Origin: Sphingobacteriales bacterium
Lineage (GTDB): Bacteria > Bacteroidota > Bacteroidia > Chitinophagales > Chitinophagaceae
DNA: 22,668 bases
Assembly: GCA_947463665.1 (NCBI GenBank)
Contig: CANHUD010000008.1
Span: forward strand, 1-22,668
Direction: 5' to 3'
Positions 1-7,565 of the stretch are shown here, piece after piece; the stretch's first letter is position 1, and each line of letters opens with the position of its first letter. The notes under the pieces were generated by a model, which did no database searches, was not told the DNA's origin, and worked only from the letters and a program-made list of their open reading frames with translations. Position numbers and translations under genes: made by a program.

Positions 1-285
1 CCGACCGTACAGCGGGATCTGGCCTTTGTAGTTGACAGATCAATGGAGTTCAGCCGGGTTGAAACTGCCGTACAGGCCTGCAAACTAAAGAGACTGCAGG
101 GTCTTCACCTTTTTGATGTTTTTGAAAGCGAGAAACTGGGATCGGGTAAAAAATCCATGGCCCTCAGCTTCACATTCAGAGATGAGGAAAAAACCCTGAC
201 AGATACCGAGATAGATGGCATGATGCATACCATCATACAAGCACTTGAACAGGATCTTCAGGCAGAAATAAGGAAAAACGGCTGA
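1..285 (+). CDS. pheT: phenylalanyl-tRNA synthetase beta subunit, C-terminal fragment
   Basis: The window opens inside this gene; the frame is open from base 1 and stops with TGA at 283-285, giving the last 94 residues. The fragment begins PTVQRDLAFVVD, the typical opening of the FDX-ACB (ferredoxin-fold anticodon-binding) domain that closes bacterial PheT, and continues through FDVFESEKLGSGKKSMALS and a DTEIDGMM helix typical of that domain. PheT pairs with PheS to charge tRNA-Phe in the cytosol, and this domain contacts the tRNA anticodon region. An ATG at 43 is internal, not a start. The gene is followed after 31 bp by a coiled-coil ORF on the same strand, with no clear terminator between, so the two may be co-transcribed. 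Confidence 0.95.
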   Translation, partial: PTVQRDLAFVVDRSMEFSRVETAVQACKLKRLQGLHLFDVFESEKLGSGKKSMALSFTFRDEEKTLTDTEIDGMMHTIIQALEQDLQAEIRKNG

Positions 286-316
286 TCCTTTAACCGGTAA
301 CCCCAAAAAAAACACA

Positions 317-688
317 TTGAATACCACAGAACAAATACAACGGATAACAGATAAAGTCCGTGACCTGCTTTCGCTGCAGGAAGAACTAAGGGACGAAAAC
401 CAGCAACTCAAAGCTGATCTGGAAAATGTCACCAAAAACGCAGATCTTCTTCGGGAAGAACTGGCTCTTCTGATCACGGAGCGACAGGAATTGAGAACAG
501 AACTGCAGCGCCAGCTACCGCTGGAACAGGCATTAAAACTACAGATAACAGAACTGGAAGATCAAATCGCCCGGTTACAATCCTCGCCCGGTAAAATGGA
601 CGAGGAAACCCGAAAAACATTCGAGAAACAACTTAACCACTACATAAAAGAAATTGACCGGTGCATTGCCCTGCTCAGTCAGTCATAA
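317..688 (+). CDS. small coiled-coil protein upstream of zapA (ZapB-like candidate)
   Basis: This is a 123-residue protein from a TTG start at 317; no in-frame ATG precedes the conserved-looking N-terminus MNTTEQIQRITDKVRDLL. Residues from about 5 to 90 are almost continuous heptad-like helix rich in Leu, Glu, Gln and Arg, predicted coiled coil. A short linker (SSPGKMDEE) leads to a second helix ending in HYIKEIDRCIALLSQS. It has no signal peptide or membrane segment, so it should be cytosolic. From memory, Bacteroidota carry a family with this C-terminal pattern between pheT and zapA. Size, coiled-coil shape and position suggest a division-ring partner analogous to ZapB, but that is inference from context; there is no recognisable catalytic domain. 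Confidence 0.75.
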   Translation: MNTTEQIQRITDKVRDLLSLQEELRDENQQLKADLENVTKNADLLREELALLITERQELRTELQRQLPLEQALKLQITELEDQIARLQSSPGKMDEETRKTFEKQLNHYIKEIDRCIALLSQS

Positions 689-690
689 AC

Positions 691-948
691 CTAGACACGT
701 TTGATCATACGAACCCGGGTCTCCCGTTCTCCATCTGACAACTCCAGGGAATACACCCCGTACGGCAGATCATTGAGCCCCTTCCAGCTAACATTGGTCT
801 GGTCTTTCTCGATGGCCGCATCGAAAGAACTCATAATGCTTCCTTTTTCATCCTTTAATACCGCCCGCAGGGAAGAAGGACGCTCGTACTGGTCGATTTC
901 CAGCACCACTGCATCAATAAATACAGGAAATTTGGGTCTTGCAAACAT
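691..948 (-). CDS. hypothetical 85-aa beta-sandwich-like protein resembling a type IX secretion C-terminal domain
   Basis: The ORF runs from ATG at 948 to TAG at 691, ending 2 bp from the stop of the convergent coiled-coil gene. It has no signal peptide or membrane segment. The protein is short alternating hydrophobic strands, and its second half (LKDEKGSIMSS, then LNDLPYGVYSLELSDGE, then VRMIKRV) follows the pattern of the T9SS type A sorting domain: strand, turn with Gly, 'L..GVY.l.l..g', then a basic C-terminal strand. The order of strands and the Gly-Val-Tyr turn make it look like a real protein rather than a shadow ORF. Sequence alone cannot settle whether it is a homologue of that domain or simply a similar Ig-like fold. 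Function unknown. Confidence 0.6.
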   Translation of the reverse strand: MFARPKFPVFIDAVVLEIDQYERPSSLRAVLKDEKGSIMSSFDAAIEKDQTNVSWKGLNDLPYGVYSLELSDGERETRVRMIKRV

Positions 949-1099
949 TGCACATCACTTTTATACGTTAAAATTGTAGAGGTTCGGCTTGACGAAGAGA
1001 CATTGGATCGTATAAAGAGGATGCAGATCAGGTTAGCTATAAGTTACTTCAAAGGTGCAGTTTGTCAAAGGGACGTTAAATATAAATCAATTGTTGAAT

Positions 1100-1366
1100 A
1101 TGCAAAATTTAATTTCTATCAATATCACTATCGGTGATCGGAATTTCAAAGTGAAAATCGACGCTAAAGATGAACCGGTTGTCATAAATGCCTGTAAACG
1201 AATCAATGAGAAGGTAGCAGAACTGAAAGCAACCTACGGAGGAAAAGATATGCAGGATTTTTTATCCATGGCTCTTTTGTCACTTCTGACAGCTGATCAG
1301 GCCCCATCTGCAGAAAAAGAAGAAGTTCAGCATGCACTGAACCAGCTGGAACAACTGCTCTCCTGA
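1100..1366 (+). CDS. zapA: cell division protein ZapA
   Basis: I chose ATG 1100 (88 residues, MQNLISINITIGDRNFKVKI) over an upstream GTG at 1055, because ZapA proteins start directly with the first beta strand and the 15 extra residues look non-coding. The N-terminal strand pair (IGDRNFKVKIDAKDE) and the following helix (ACKRINEKVAELKATYGGKDMQDFLSMALLSLL) match the ZapA fold, in which a small globular head is followed by a C-terminal coiled coil (residues about 65-88 here). ZapA binds FtsZ and cross-links protofilaments at the division ring. It lies downstream of the coiled-coil gene at 317 and upstream of rny. The family is divergent, so the call rests on fold pattern, size and neighbourhood. 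Confidence 0.85.
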   Translation: MQNLISINITIGDRNFKVKIDAKDEPVVINACKRINEKVAELKATYGGKDMQDFLSMALLSLLTADQAPSAEKEEVQHALNQLEQLLS

Positions 1367-1406
1367 CCCCTGTTACCCTTTTTAAGAATAATAACCGACA
1401 TTTTCT

Positions 1407-1414
1407 TAACTTCG
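1407..1414 (+). promoter_or_regulatory. candidate -7 box upstream of rny
   Basis: TAACTTCG matches the Bacteroidota -7 consensus TAnnTTTG at all but one defined position. No good -33 TTG lies 19-20 nt upstream. It would give a leader of about 55 nt before the rny ATG, within the 108-bp zapA-rny gap. A second, weaker candidate (TGAATTTG) lies nearer the gene. Confidence 0.35.
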
Positions 1415-1474
1415 TACGTTAGGGCACCAATATGGCCCAGGACTTATTTGTGAATTTGATAAACCATACAAGAA

Positions 1475-3034
1475 ATGGAGATTTTACCCATCATAATTGG
1501 AGTAATCGCATTAATCGTGGGCGTTGGAGCAGGCAAGCTCCTGTTTGCCCGGGATACCAGACGCCAGCTGGAGGAAGCAGCGGCACAGTCAGAAAAGATC
1601 GTTGCTGATGCCAAATCCCAGGCTGAAACGATCCGTAAGGAGAAAATGCTCGAGGCCAAAGAGAAGTTTATCCAGCTGAAATCGGAGCACGACAAAGAGA
1701 TTCTGGAAAAGAACCGAAAGATCAACGATGCGGAGAACCGTATCCGCCAGAAAGAACAGTCGGTCAACTCCAAAATGGAAAATCTGGATCGCCAGACCAA
1801 AGAAAATGAGGCCATCAAGGAAAACCTCAACCGCCAGATCGATGTGATCAATCAAAAGCGGACAGAACTGGAAAAGCATCAGGAAGAACACATCCGGCGT
1901 CTTGAGAAAATTGCGGGCCTCACCGCTGAAGAAGCCAAGAGCCAGCTGATCGAAAGCCTGAAAGAGGAAGCAAAAAGCCAGGCGCTGTCGCTGCAACAGG
2001 AAATCATCGAAGATGCCAAACAGAAGGCAAACAAGGAAGCCCGGAAAATCATCATCCAGTCGATCCAGCGAACTGCTGCCGAACAGACCATTGAAAATAC
2101 GGTTACCGTATTCAATCTCGAAAGCGATGAGATAAAAGGACAGATCATCGGACGGGAAGGACGGAACATCCGTGCTATTGAAGCGGCTACAGGCGTCGAT
2201 CTGATCGTTGATGATACACCCGAAGCCATCGTTCTTTCCTCATTTGATCCACTCCGCAGAGAAATTGCCCGCCTGTCGCTCCAGCGACTGGTGGCCGATG
2301 GCCGTATCCACCCAGCCCGCGTTGAAGAAGTAGTAGAGAAAACCCGGCGCCAGATTGAAGAACAGGTAATGGAGATCGGTGAGCGTACGGTTATTGAACT
2401 GGGTATTCACGGACTTCATAAAGAGCTGGTCCGCGTAGTAGGTAAAATGCGTTTCCGCTCCTCCTATGGGCAAAACCTGCTGATGCACAGTCGGGAAGTG
2501 GCTAACCTCTGCGGCATCATGGCAGCAGAACTGGGCATGAACCCGAAACTGGCCAAGCGTGCCGGACTGCTGCACGATATCGGAAAAGTTCCCGACGAAG
2601 AAACAGAACTCAGCCATGCCCTGCTGGGAGGTAAACTCGCTGAAAAATACGGAGAGAACCCGGCTGTGGTCAATGCCATTGCAGCGCACCACGATGAAAT
2701 CGAGATGCAATATGTGATCTCTCCCATCATCCAGGCCTGTGATGCCATCAGCGGCGCCAGACCCGGTGCCCGTCGTGAAATCATGCAGCAGTATATCCAG
2801 CGGATCAAAGATCTGGAAACACTTGCCATGACGTACCAGGGCGTGGAAAAAGCCTATGCTATCCAGGCCGGAAGGGAACTGCGGGTTATTGTAGAAGCTG
2901 AAAAAGTAAGCGACAATGACACCGAAAAGATCAGTTTCGAGATGGCACAGAAAATCCAGAACGAAATGACATACCCAGGTCAGATCAAAGTAACCGTAAT
3001 CAGAGAAAAAAGAACCGTAAACGTAGCCCGATAA
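1475..3034 (+). CDS. rny: ribonuclease Y
   Basis: RNase Y is a membrane-anchored endoribonuclease that initiates mRNA decay. The 519-residue product has the full family layout: an N-terminal membrane helix (residues about 3-20, ILPIIIGVIALIVGVGAG), a long charged coiled coil (about 25-205), a KH RNA-binding domain with the GxxG-type loop IIGREGRN at about 223-230, and an HD domain with LLHDIGK (His367-Asp368) supplying the metal-binding pair. The C-terminus (TYPGQIKVTVIREKR) is also typical. Length is normal and no key residue is missing. The ATG at 1475 gives the membrane anchor straight away. Its 3' end is followed by 101 bp carrying an inverted repeat and the rplS promoter. Confidence 0.97.
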   Translation: MEILPIIIGVIALIVGVGAGKLLFARDTRRQLEEAAAQSEKIVADAKSQAETIRKEKMLEAKEKFIQLKSEHDKEILEKNRKINDAENRIRQKEQSVNSKMENLDRQTKENEAIKENLNRQIDVINQKRTELEKHQEEHIRRLEKIAGLTAEEAKSQLIESLKEEAKSQALSLQQEIIEDAKQKANKEARKIIIQSIQRTAAEQTIENTVTVFNLESDEIKGQIIGREGRNIRAIEAATGVDLIVDDTPEAIVLSSFDPLRREIARLSLQRLVADGRIHPARVEEVVEKTRRQIEEQVMEIGERTVIELGIHGLHKELVRVVGKMRFRSSYGQNLLMHSREVANLCGIMAAELGMNPKLAKRAGLLHDIGKVPDEETELSHALLGGKLAEKYGENPAVVNAIAAHHDEIEMQYVISPIIQACDAISGARPGARREIMQQYIQRIKDLETLAMTYQGVEKAYAIQAGRELRVIVEAEKVSDNDTEKISFEMAQKIQNEMTYPGQIKVTVIREKRTVNVAR

Positions 3035-3047
3035 GGGCATTAACCCA

Positions 3048-3119
3048 CTGCAGGAAGGGGATTTCCGAATTAGATGCCGAAAAAATTTGGCTTTGATAAA
3101 AAATCCCCTACTTTTGCAG
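3048..3119. repeat. inverted repeat spanning the rny-rplS gap and rplS promoter
   Basis: GGGGATTT at 3057-3064 is exactly complementary to AAATCCCC at 3101-3108. Outside it, CTGCA at 3048-3052 pairs with TGCAG at 3115-3119, separated by short unpaired stretches. The 36-nt loop holds a smaller bulged hairpin (GCCGAAA with TTTGGC). The 3' arm includes the rplS -7 box. In rny read-through RNA the fold would be followed by a U-rich stretch, so it might end rny transcription; as DNA it could be an operator. Confidence 0.6.
3087..3116 (+). promoter_or_regulatory. Bacteroidota-type promoter of rplS
   Basis: TTG at 3087-3089, a 19-bp spacer and TACTTTTG at 3109-3116 match the -33/-7 consensus (TTG, 19-20 bp, TAnnTTTG) exactly. 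Transcription would begin near 3122, leaving a leader of about 14 nt before the rplS ATG, too short for an L19 autoregulatory leader. Confidence 0.8.
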
Positions 3120-3135
3120 TCCAAATTTTTTAAGG

Positions 3136-3489
3136 ATGAACCCTGCTATAGCCTTCGTACACGAGCAATTGACTGCGAAGAAAGAGATGCCGAAATTCAA
3201 GGCCGGTGACAATGTTACCGTCAATTATAAAATCATTGAAGGTAACAAGGAGCGTATCCAGAGCTTCAAAGGTGATGTAATCAAGCGTCAGGGACAGGGA
3301 GCTACGGCTACCTTTACTGTTCGCAAGGTTTCCGATGGTGTTGGCGTAGAAAGAACCTTCCCGGTAAGTTCACCAAACATCGAATCCATTACCCTTAACA
3401 AAACGGGTAAAGTACGCCGTGCAAAACTTTACTTCCTGCGAAGCAGAAGTGGTAAGAGTGCCAGGATCAAGGAAAAACGCGTTAAATAA
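3136..3489 (+). CDS. rplS: 50S ribosomal protein L19
   Basis: The 117-residue product matches bacterial L19: the F.AGD.V.V.YKI.EG core (KFKAGDNVTVNYKIIEG), ERIQSFKGDVIKRQGQG, the FTVRKVSDGVGVERTFPV stretch typical of the family, and the basic tail KVRRAKLYFLRSRSGKSARI. L19 sits at the 30S-50S interface of the ribosome. In many bacteria it lies with rpsP, rimM and trmD; here it is alone, with its own promoter just upstream and a strong terminator 22 bp after the stop, so it looks like a single-gene transcript. Start ATG 3136 gives the expected N-terminus. Confidence 0.98.
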   Translation: MNPAIAFVHEQLTAKKEMPKFKAGDNVTVNYKIIEGNKERIQSFKGDVIKRQGQGATATFTVRKVSDGVGVERTFPVSSPNIESITLNKTGKVRRAKLYFLRSRSGKSARIKEKRVK

Positions 3490-3511
3490 GCTATACGCAT
3501 ACATTTTTAAC

Positions 3512-3544
3512 AAACGGAAGCCTCCAGCTTCCGTTTTTGTTTTG
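3512..3544 (+). terminator. rho-independent terminator of rplS
   Basis: A perfect 10-bp stem, AAACGGAAGC (3512-3521) with GCTTCCGTTT (3527-3536), encloses a 5-nt loop (CTCCA) and continues into a T-rich run. The T-run also supplies the TTG (3542-3544) that serves as the likely -33 element of tatA. Confidence 0.9.
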
Positions 3545-3572
3545 CCTGATTGGAAGCAGAATTTTAACTTTG
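3542..3572 (+). promoter_or_regulatory. promoter of the tatA-gatA-transglycosylase operon
   Basis: TTG at 3542-3544, a 20-bp spacer and TAACTTTG at 3565-3572 fit the Bacteroidota consensus exactly. The predicted transcript start lies about 20 nt before the tatA ATG. Confidence 0.75.
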
Positions 3573-3597
3573 ATATTCACACAGCAAAAACAGTCAC

Positions 3598-3813
3598 ATG
3601 TTATCCCAACTTATTCTTAGCATGCCCGGTGGAACAGAATGGATCATCATTGTTATCGCAGTACTGATCCTGTTTGGTGGTCGTAAAATTCCTGAATTCA
3701 TGAGAGGAATCGGTCGCGGCATCCGTGAATTCAACGATGCAAAGTCTAACGTGAAAAAAGAAATCGAAGAAGGTATCCAGGAAAAGGATAAGGCACAACA
3801 GCCAACTTCGTAA
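3598..3813 (+). CDS. tatA: Sec-independent protein translocase subunit TatA/TatE
   Basis: TatA multimers form the pore element of the twin-arginine pathway, which exports folded proteins across the inner membrane. The 71-residue product has the family plan: a short N-terminus, one membrane helix (about residues 14-26, EWIIIVIAVLILF), the hinge FGGRKIPE (26-33), an amphipathic helix (FMRGIGRGIREFNDA) and a charged disordered tail. Neither tatC nor tatB is in the window; many Bacteroidota use a minimal TatA-TatC system encoded at separate loci. It starts its own transcript, followed after 11 bp by gatA. A paralogue such as TatE cannot be excluded from this sequence alone. Confidence 0.93.
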   Translation: MLSQLILSMPGGTEWIIIVIAVLILFGGRKIPEFMRGIGRGIREFNDAKSNVKKEIEEGIQEKDKAQQPTS

Positions 3814-3824
3814 AAACGAAGACA

Positions 3825-5270
3825 TTGTACCATCACCATTCGATACGTCAGTTTCACCAGGAAATTGAAAGTGGCCAGCTTACCTGTACCCAGGTTGTTC
3901 AATCGTATCTCTCGCGCATCCGGGAACTTTCCCGCCTTAACGCTTTCGTTGATGTCTATGCTTCAGAAGCACTGAAAAAAGCAGAAGCACTCGATGAACG
4001 CCACCGTAATGGTCAGCCTAAAGGCCGGCTTTTCGGGGTGGTCATCGGCATAAAAGACGTGATCTGCTATGCCGGTCACAAACTTACCGCGGCCTCGGGC
4101 ATTCTGGATGGATTTGAATCGCTGTTCTCCGCAACAGCAGTAGAGCGGCTTCTGGAAGAAGATGCCATCATCATTGGCTCCCTCAACTGCGATGAATTCG
4201 CTATGGGCTCTTCCAATGAACACTCCGTTTACGGGAAAGTACGCAATGCCCTGGATGAGGAACGAGTTCCCGGAGGTTCTTCCGGAGGATCAGCCGTTGC
4301 CGTTCAGGCCAACCTCTGCATGGTGAGTCTGGGTAGTGATACGGGAGGCTCTGTACGCCAGCCGGCAGATTTCTGTGGTATTATAGGCTTAAAACCCACG
4401 TACGGACGCATTTCCAGGCATGGGCTGATCGCTTATGCCTCCTCGTTTGACCAAATTGGCATTTTCTCGGTCCACACAGAAGATGCCGCTTTATTACTGG
4501 AAATAATGGCTGGTGATGATGCCTATGACAGTACCGCCAGCTCCGAACCTGTACCTGCCTATAGTCAGATGCTTCAGGCAGAACGACCGCTCCGTTTCAC
4601 GTATTTCCCGGAAAGCTTTGATCATCCTTCCCTGGATCCGGAAATCCGGGCAGCCGGACTGGCGCTGATTGAAAAATTAAAAGCAGACGGACATTCGGTG
4701 GAGCCTTCCGGGTTTGATTACCTGGATTACATCGTACCCGCCTATTATGTGCTGACCACCGCAGAAGCTTCCTCCAACCTTTCCCGGTATGATGGCGTTA
4801 AGTTTGGCGCCCGAAAGGCAGCCAGTTCGGATGATTTAACGGCCTTTTATGAAGAAAACCGATCAAAGGGCTTCGGTAAAGAAGTAAAACGCCGGATCAT
4901 GCTGGGTAACTTTGTACTTAGCTCCGGCTACTACGATGCCTACTTCACCCAGGCCCAGAAAGTCAGGCAAGGCATCATCAGCCATACAGAAAAGATATTC
5001 CGGGAAGCTGATGTCCTGCTGATGCCCACCGTTCCGGCACCAGCCTTCCGTTTCGGAGAAAAATCGGATGATCCGATAGCCATGTTTCTGGGCGACCTCT
5101 ACACCGTATACGCAAACCTTGCCGGCATTCCGGCTATATCCGTCCCGATGGGTCGTCATCATTCTGGCATGCCTTTTGGTATACAACTGATGACAAACCG
5201 CTTTAAAGAAGACCTGCTGCTCCAGGCAGCCTCCCTTCTTACGGTAAAAACCCCAACGGAATATGCATAA
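3825..5270 (+). CDS. gatA: Asp/Glu-tRNA amidotransferase subunit A
   Basis: GatA is the amidase subunit of the GatCAB complex, which converts Glu-tRNA(Gln) or Asp-tRNA(Asn) to the amide form using glutamine. The 481-residue product carries the amidase-signature triad at family spacing: Lys77 (GIKDV), cis-Ser152 in GGSSGGS (150-156) and nucleophile Ser176 in GSDTGGS. The GatA-typical stretches CDEFAMGSSNE and GLKPTYGRISRHGLIAYASS favour GatA over a general amidase. The start is TTG 3825, 11 bp after tatA; no suitable ATG exists upstream, and the protein begins where the family does (SIRQFHQEIESGQLT). gatB and gatC are not nearby. Its stop overlaps the start of the next gene by 8 bp (5263-5270), indicating translational coupling. 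Confidence 0.95.
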   Translation: MYHHHSIRQFHQEIESGQLTCTQVVQSYLSRIRELSRLNAFVDVYASEALKKAEALDERHRNGQPKGRLFGVVIGIKDVICYAGHKLTAASGILDGFESLFSATAVERLLEEDAIIIGSLNCDEFAMGSSNEHSVYGKVRNALDEERVPGGSSGGSAVAVQANLCMVSLGSDTGGSVRQPADFCGIIGLKPTYGRISRHGLIAYASSFDQIGIFSVHTEDAALLLEIMAGDDAYDSTASSEPVPAYSQMLQAERPLRFTYFPESFDHPSLDPEIRAAGLALIEKLKADGHSVEPSGFDYLDYIVPAYYVLTTAEASSNLSRYDGVKFGARKAASSDDLTAFYEENRSKGFGKEVKRRIMLGNFVLSSGYYDAYFTQAQKVRQGIISHTEKIFREADVLLMPTVPAPAFRFGEKSDDPIAMFLGDLYTVYANLAGIPAISVPMGRHHSGMPFGIQLMTNRFKEDLLLQAASLLTVKTPTEYA

Positions 5271-6285
5271 ATATATCCTGTTATTCACTATATGTCTGTC
5301 GGGCCTCCTGGAAGAAGCCAGTGGCCTATCCGCCTCCACAAGGGGCATCGATACTACAGATCAGCATACATCGCTGCTTACCCTCCATCCAAGAGCGATC
5401 CCGTTCGTTAAAGACTATCTGGATCTGCATGAACAACGCCTTCAGCGTATGAAAACGAAGGCCCTCCCCTATTTTACCCTGATTGAAAACATACTGGAAG
5501 AAAAAGGATTACCGAAAGAACTCAAATACCTGGCCGTTATTGAGTCGGATCTCAAATCAAATGCAGTTTCCTGGGCAGGAGCTGCCGGCCCCTGGCAATT
5601 CATGCCTGCTACAGGCCGTTTGATGGGCCTGACCGTTACCTCCCGAAAAGATGAACGACGTGATCTTTTTAAAAGCACCTATGCGGCCGCCCGTTATCTA
5701 AAACAGCTATATGCGGAACTGAACGATTGGCTACTGGTGATCGCTGCCTACAATAGTGGCTCCCTTCGGGTACAGTCTGCCATTAAAAAAGCCGGTAGCC
5801 GCGATTTCTGGATCTTACAACACCATCTTCCCGCTGAATCCAGAACGCATGTAAAAAAGTTCATCGCCACCCATTTCATCATGGAAGGACAGGGAGGTAT
5901 CACTACTACCGGCGCGAACGACCAGGATCGACTGGCACTGGCTCCCCTCTCTTCTGAATTGCCTTCCGGAACATTGCTTCAAACCATCAGTGGTAAATAT
6001 GTTGCGGCCGTAATCATCCGGGTTACAGGTATGGATCCGTTGCTGTTCCGACAGCTAAATCCGCAGTTCGACAGAAAAGTTTCTACGGATGGATACGGAC
6101 TAAGGCTTCCGGAAAAATGCATGGCCATTTTCAATGAAAAAAGAACGGATATCCTGGAAGAATCTGTACAAACGCTCCTGCTGGGTACTTCCGGTACTGG
6201 AGACACCTTCCCAAAAGAACTGGAATTACCTGCTACAACGAACCAGGCAAAAAAATCACCTGGTGCCGGCAATCGGAAAACCTGA
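5263..6285 (+). CDS. membrane-bound lytic murein transglycosylase (MltD-like, GH23)
   Basis: Lytic transglycosylases cleave peptidoglycan between MurNAc and GlcNAc, leaving a 1,6-anhydro end. The 340-residue protein starts with a short hydrophobic export signal (MHKYILLFTICLSGLLEEA). Residues about 70-205 are an SLT domain with the catalytic Glu94 (LAVIESD), then GAAGPWQFMPATGRLMGL and IAAYNSG, the usual motif II-III pattern. The C-terminal third (MDPLLFRQLNPQF and around) resembles the region after the catalytic domain in MltD proteins, but I see no clear LysM repeats, so it is shorter than E. coli MltD. ATG 5263 overlaps the gatA stop. Its last 30 bp overlap the convergent pabB gene. Placement after gatA looks like operon convenience, not function. 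Confidence 0.9.
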   Translation: MHKYILLFTICLSGLLEEASGLSASTRGIDTTDQHTSLLTLHPRAIPFVKDYLDLHEQRLQRMKTKALPYFTLIENILEEKGLPKELKYLAVIESDLKSNAVSWAGAAGPWQFMPATGRLMGLTVTSRKDERRDLFKSTYAAARYLKQLYAELNDWLLVIAAYNSGSLRVQSAIKKAGSRDFWILQHHLPAESRTHVKKFIATHFIMEGQGGITTTGANDQDRLALAPLSSELPSGTLLQTISGKYVAAVIIRVTGMDPLLFRQLNPQFDRKVSTDGYGLRLPEKCMAIFNEKRTDILEESVQTLLLGTSGTGDTFPKELELPATTNQAKKSPGAGNRKT

Positions 6286-7563
6286 AGCATCACCGGTCAA
6301 CATCCGGTACATCGCATGCCCCTTTAACAAACACTCCTCATACTCGGATTCTGGAGTGCTTCCTGCTGTAATACCGGACCCGGTAAAATAGGAAAGATAG
6401 CCGGAAGACTGATCATACAGCAAACTTCGGATTACTACATTGGCGTCAAAATCTCCGCCCGGTGTCATGTACCCAACCGAGCCTGAAAAAAGACCTCTGG
6501 GCCCATCTTCAAATGCACGGATCAATTCCAACACCCGGTGCTTTGGTGCGCCCGTCATACTTCCCATAGGAAAACAGGCCTGCAGGATATCCCCAAAACG
6601 AATCTCCGGACGCAACTCTCCCTCTATGGTTGAAATCATCTGATATACCTGAGGAAATCCATAAATCCCATACAATTCGGATACAACTACCGTTCCTTCC
6701 CTGCAAACTCTCGATACATCATTCCGTACCAGATCCACCACCATCACATTTTCCATCCGATCCTTTCTACTACTCCTCAATTCCTCTTTTAACAAATGGT
6801 CCCGCTCTGGATTTTCCGGATCACGGGGAGCCGTTCCTTTTATTGGCTGAGAAATAAGCCGGGTACCCTTGCGGGCCAGAAACCTTTCCGGACTCGCACA
6901 AAGCAAATAAGAATGTCCAACCCGGTAAAACGCAGAAAACGGATTGGGTGAGAGGTCTGTTAATTGCAACCAGGTCTGAAGCGGATCCATAACCAGATCC
7001 TGAGCATAAAATTCCTGACAGTAATTGATCTCGTAGCAATCACCTCTCCGGATATGTTCCAATAACTTACGGATAATATCAAGATATCGCTCCCGGGAAA
7101 CCCCCGCCTGTATGGATAGTGCATGTGCTGGTACCCCGGGAATTACCGGTTCACTGCCCGTGATTGCAAGATAAACCTGCGCATGGTCTCCCTTGCAGGA
7201 TCCAATTTGGATAGTACTATCCGAAAGAATTAGCACATATTCAGGTACAAAACAACCCATTGGAGCAAATCCCCACTTATCTGTTGTTGATTCCGTAGAA
7301 ACCGTATCTGAAAGCGCCTCAAACGTCAGATGAAAAAACCGCCAGTCAGGATTACGCTCCAAAAAAACATCCAGTTCCTTAACCGTAGAACCTGTAAACC
7401 GTTCTATTGCCCCACAGGCCAACAGGCAATCGTGGAAATGCGGAGCGCGGCTGTATTGCTGGTCGTCCAGAAAACTACAAATGTTGAACTGACTTGCCCA
7501 GTTCAACATTTGCAATCGGAATCTTTCCCTGTTCTCAACAGGAAATGTTTCAATTATTCTCAA
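6256..7563 (-). CDS. pabB: aminodeoxychorismate synthase component I
   Basis: PabB turns chorismate plus ammonia into 4-amino-4-deoxychorismate for folate synthesis. The 435-residue product has the chorismate-binding fold: GDCYEINYCQEF, SPERFL, VDLVRNDVSRVC, CFPMGSMTGAPKHR, GLFSGSVGY and the C-terminal GSGITAGSTPESEYEEC. It has PIKGT with Lys242, the catalytic lysine that separates PabB from anthranilate synthase TrpE (PIAGT). No glutaminase or lyase domain is fused, and pabA and pabC are not in the window. The start is TTG 7563, since an in-frame stop lies four codons upstream and the first internal ATG (7509) would remove conserved-looking sequence. It begins 2 bp after the acidic gene's stop, so the two are coupled. 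The 3' end overlaps the transglycosylase gene by 30 bp. Confidence 0.93.
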   Translation of the reverse strand: MRIIETFPVENRERFRLQMLNWASQFNICSFLDDQQYSRAPHFHDCLLACGAIERFTGSTVKELDVFLERNPDWRFFHLTFEALSDTVSTESTTDKWGFAPMGCFVPEYVLILSDSTIQIGSCKGDHAQVYLAITGSEPVIPGVPAHALSIQAGVSRERYLDIIRKLLEHIRRGDCYEINYCQEFYAQDLVMDPLQTWLQLTDLSPNPFSAFYRVGHSYLLCASPERFLARKGTRLISQPIKGTAPRDPENPERDHLLKEELRSSRKDRMENVMVVDLVRNDVSRVCREGTVVVSELYGIYGFPQVYQMISTIEGELRPEIRFGDILQACFPMGSMTGAPKHRVLELIRAFEDGPRGLFSGSVGYMTPGGDFDANVVIRSLLYDQSSGYLSYFTGSGITAGSTPESEYEECLLKGHAMYRMLTGDASGFPIAGTR

Positions 7564-7565
7564 CC

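Noticed and set aside
701..979. Forward frame overlapping the 85-aa reverse gene
   Set aside because: No coherent protein pattern, whereas the reverse frame has a clear strand/turn layout with GVY.
2240..3124. 294-codon open frame antisense to rny
   Set aside because: It lies opposite a complete, motif-rich ribonuclease Y gene and its translation has no domain pattern; long antisense frames are common over genes with this codon use.
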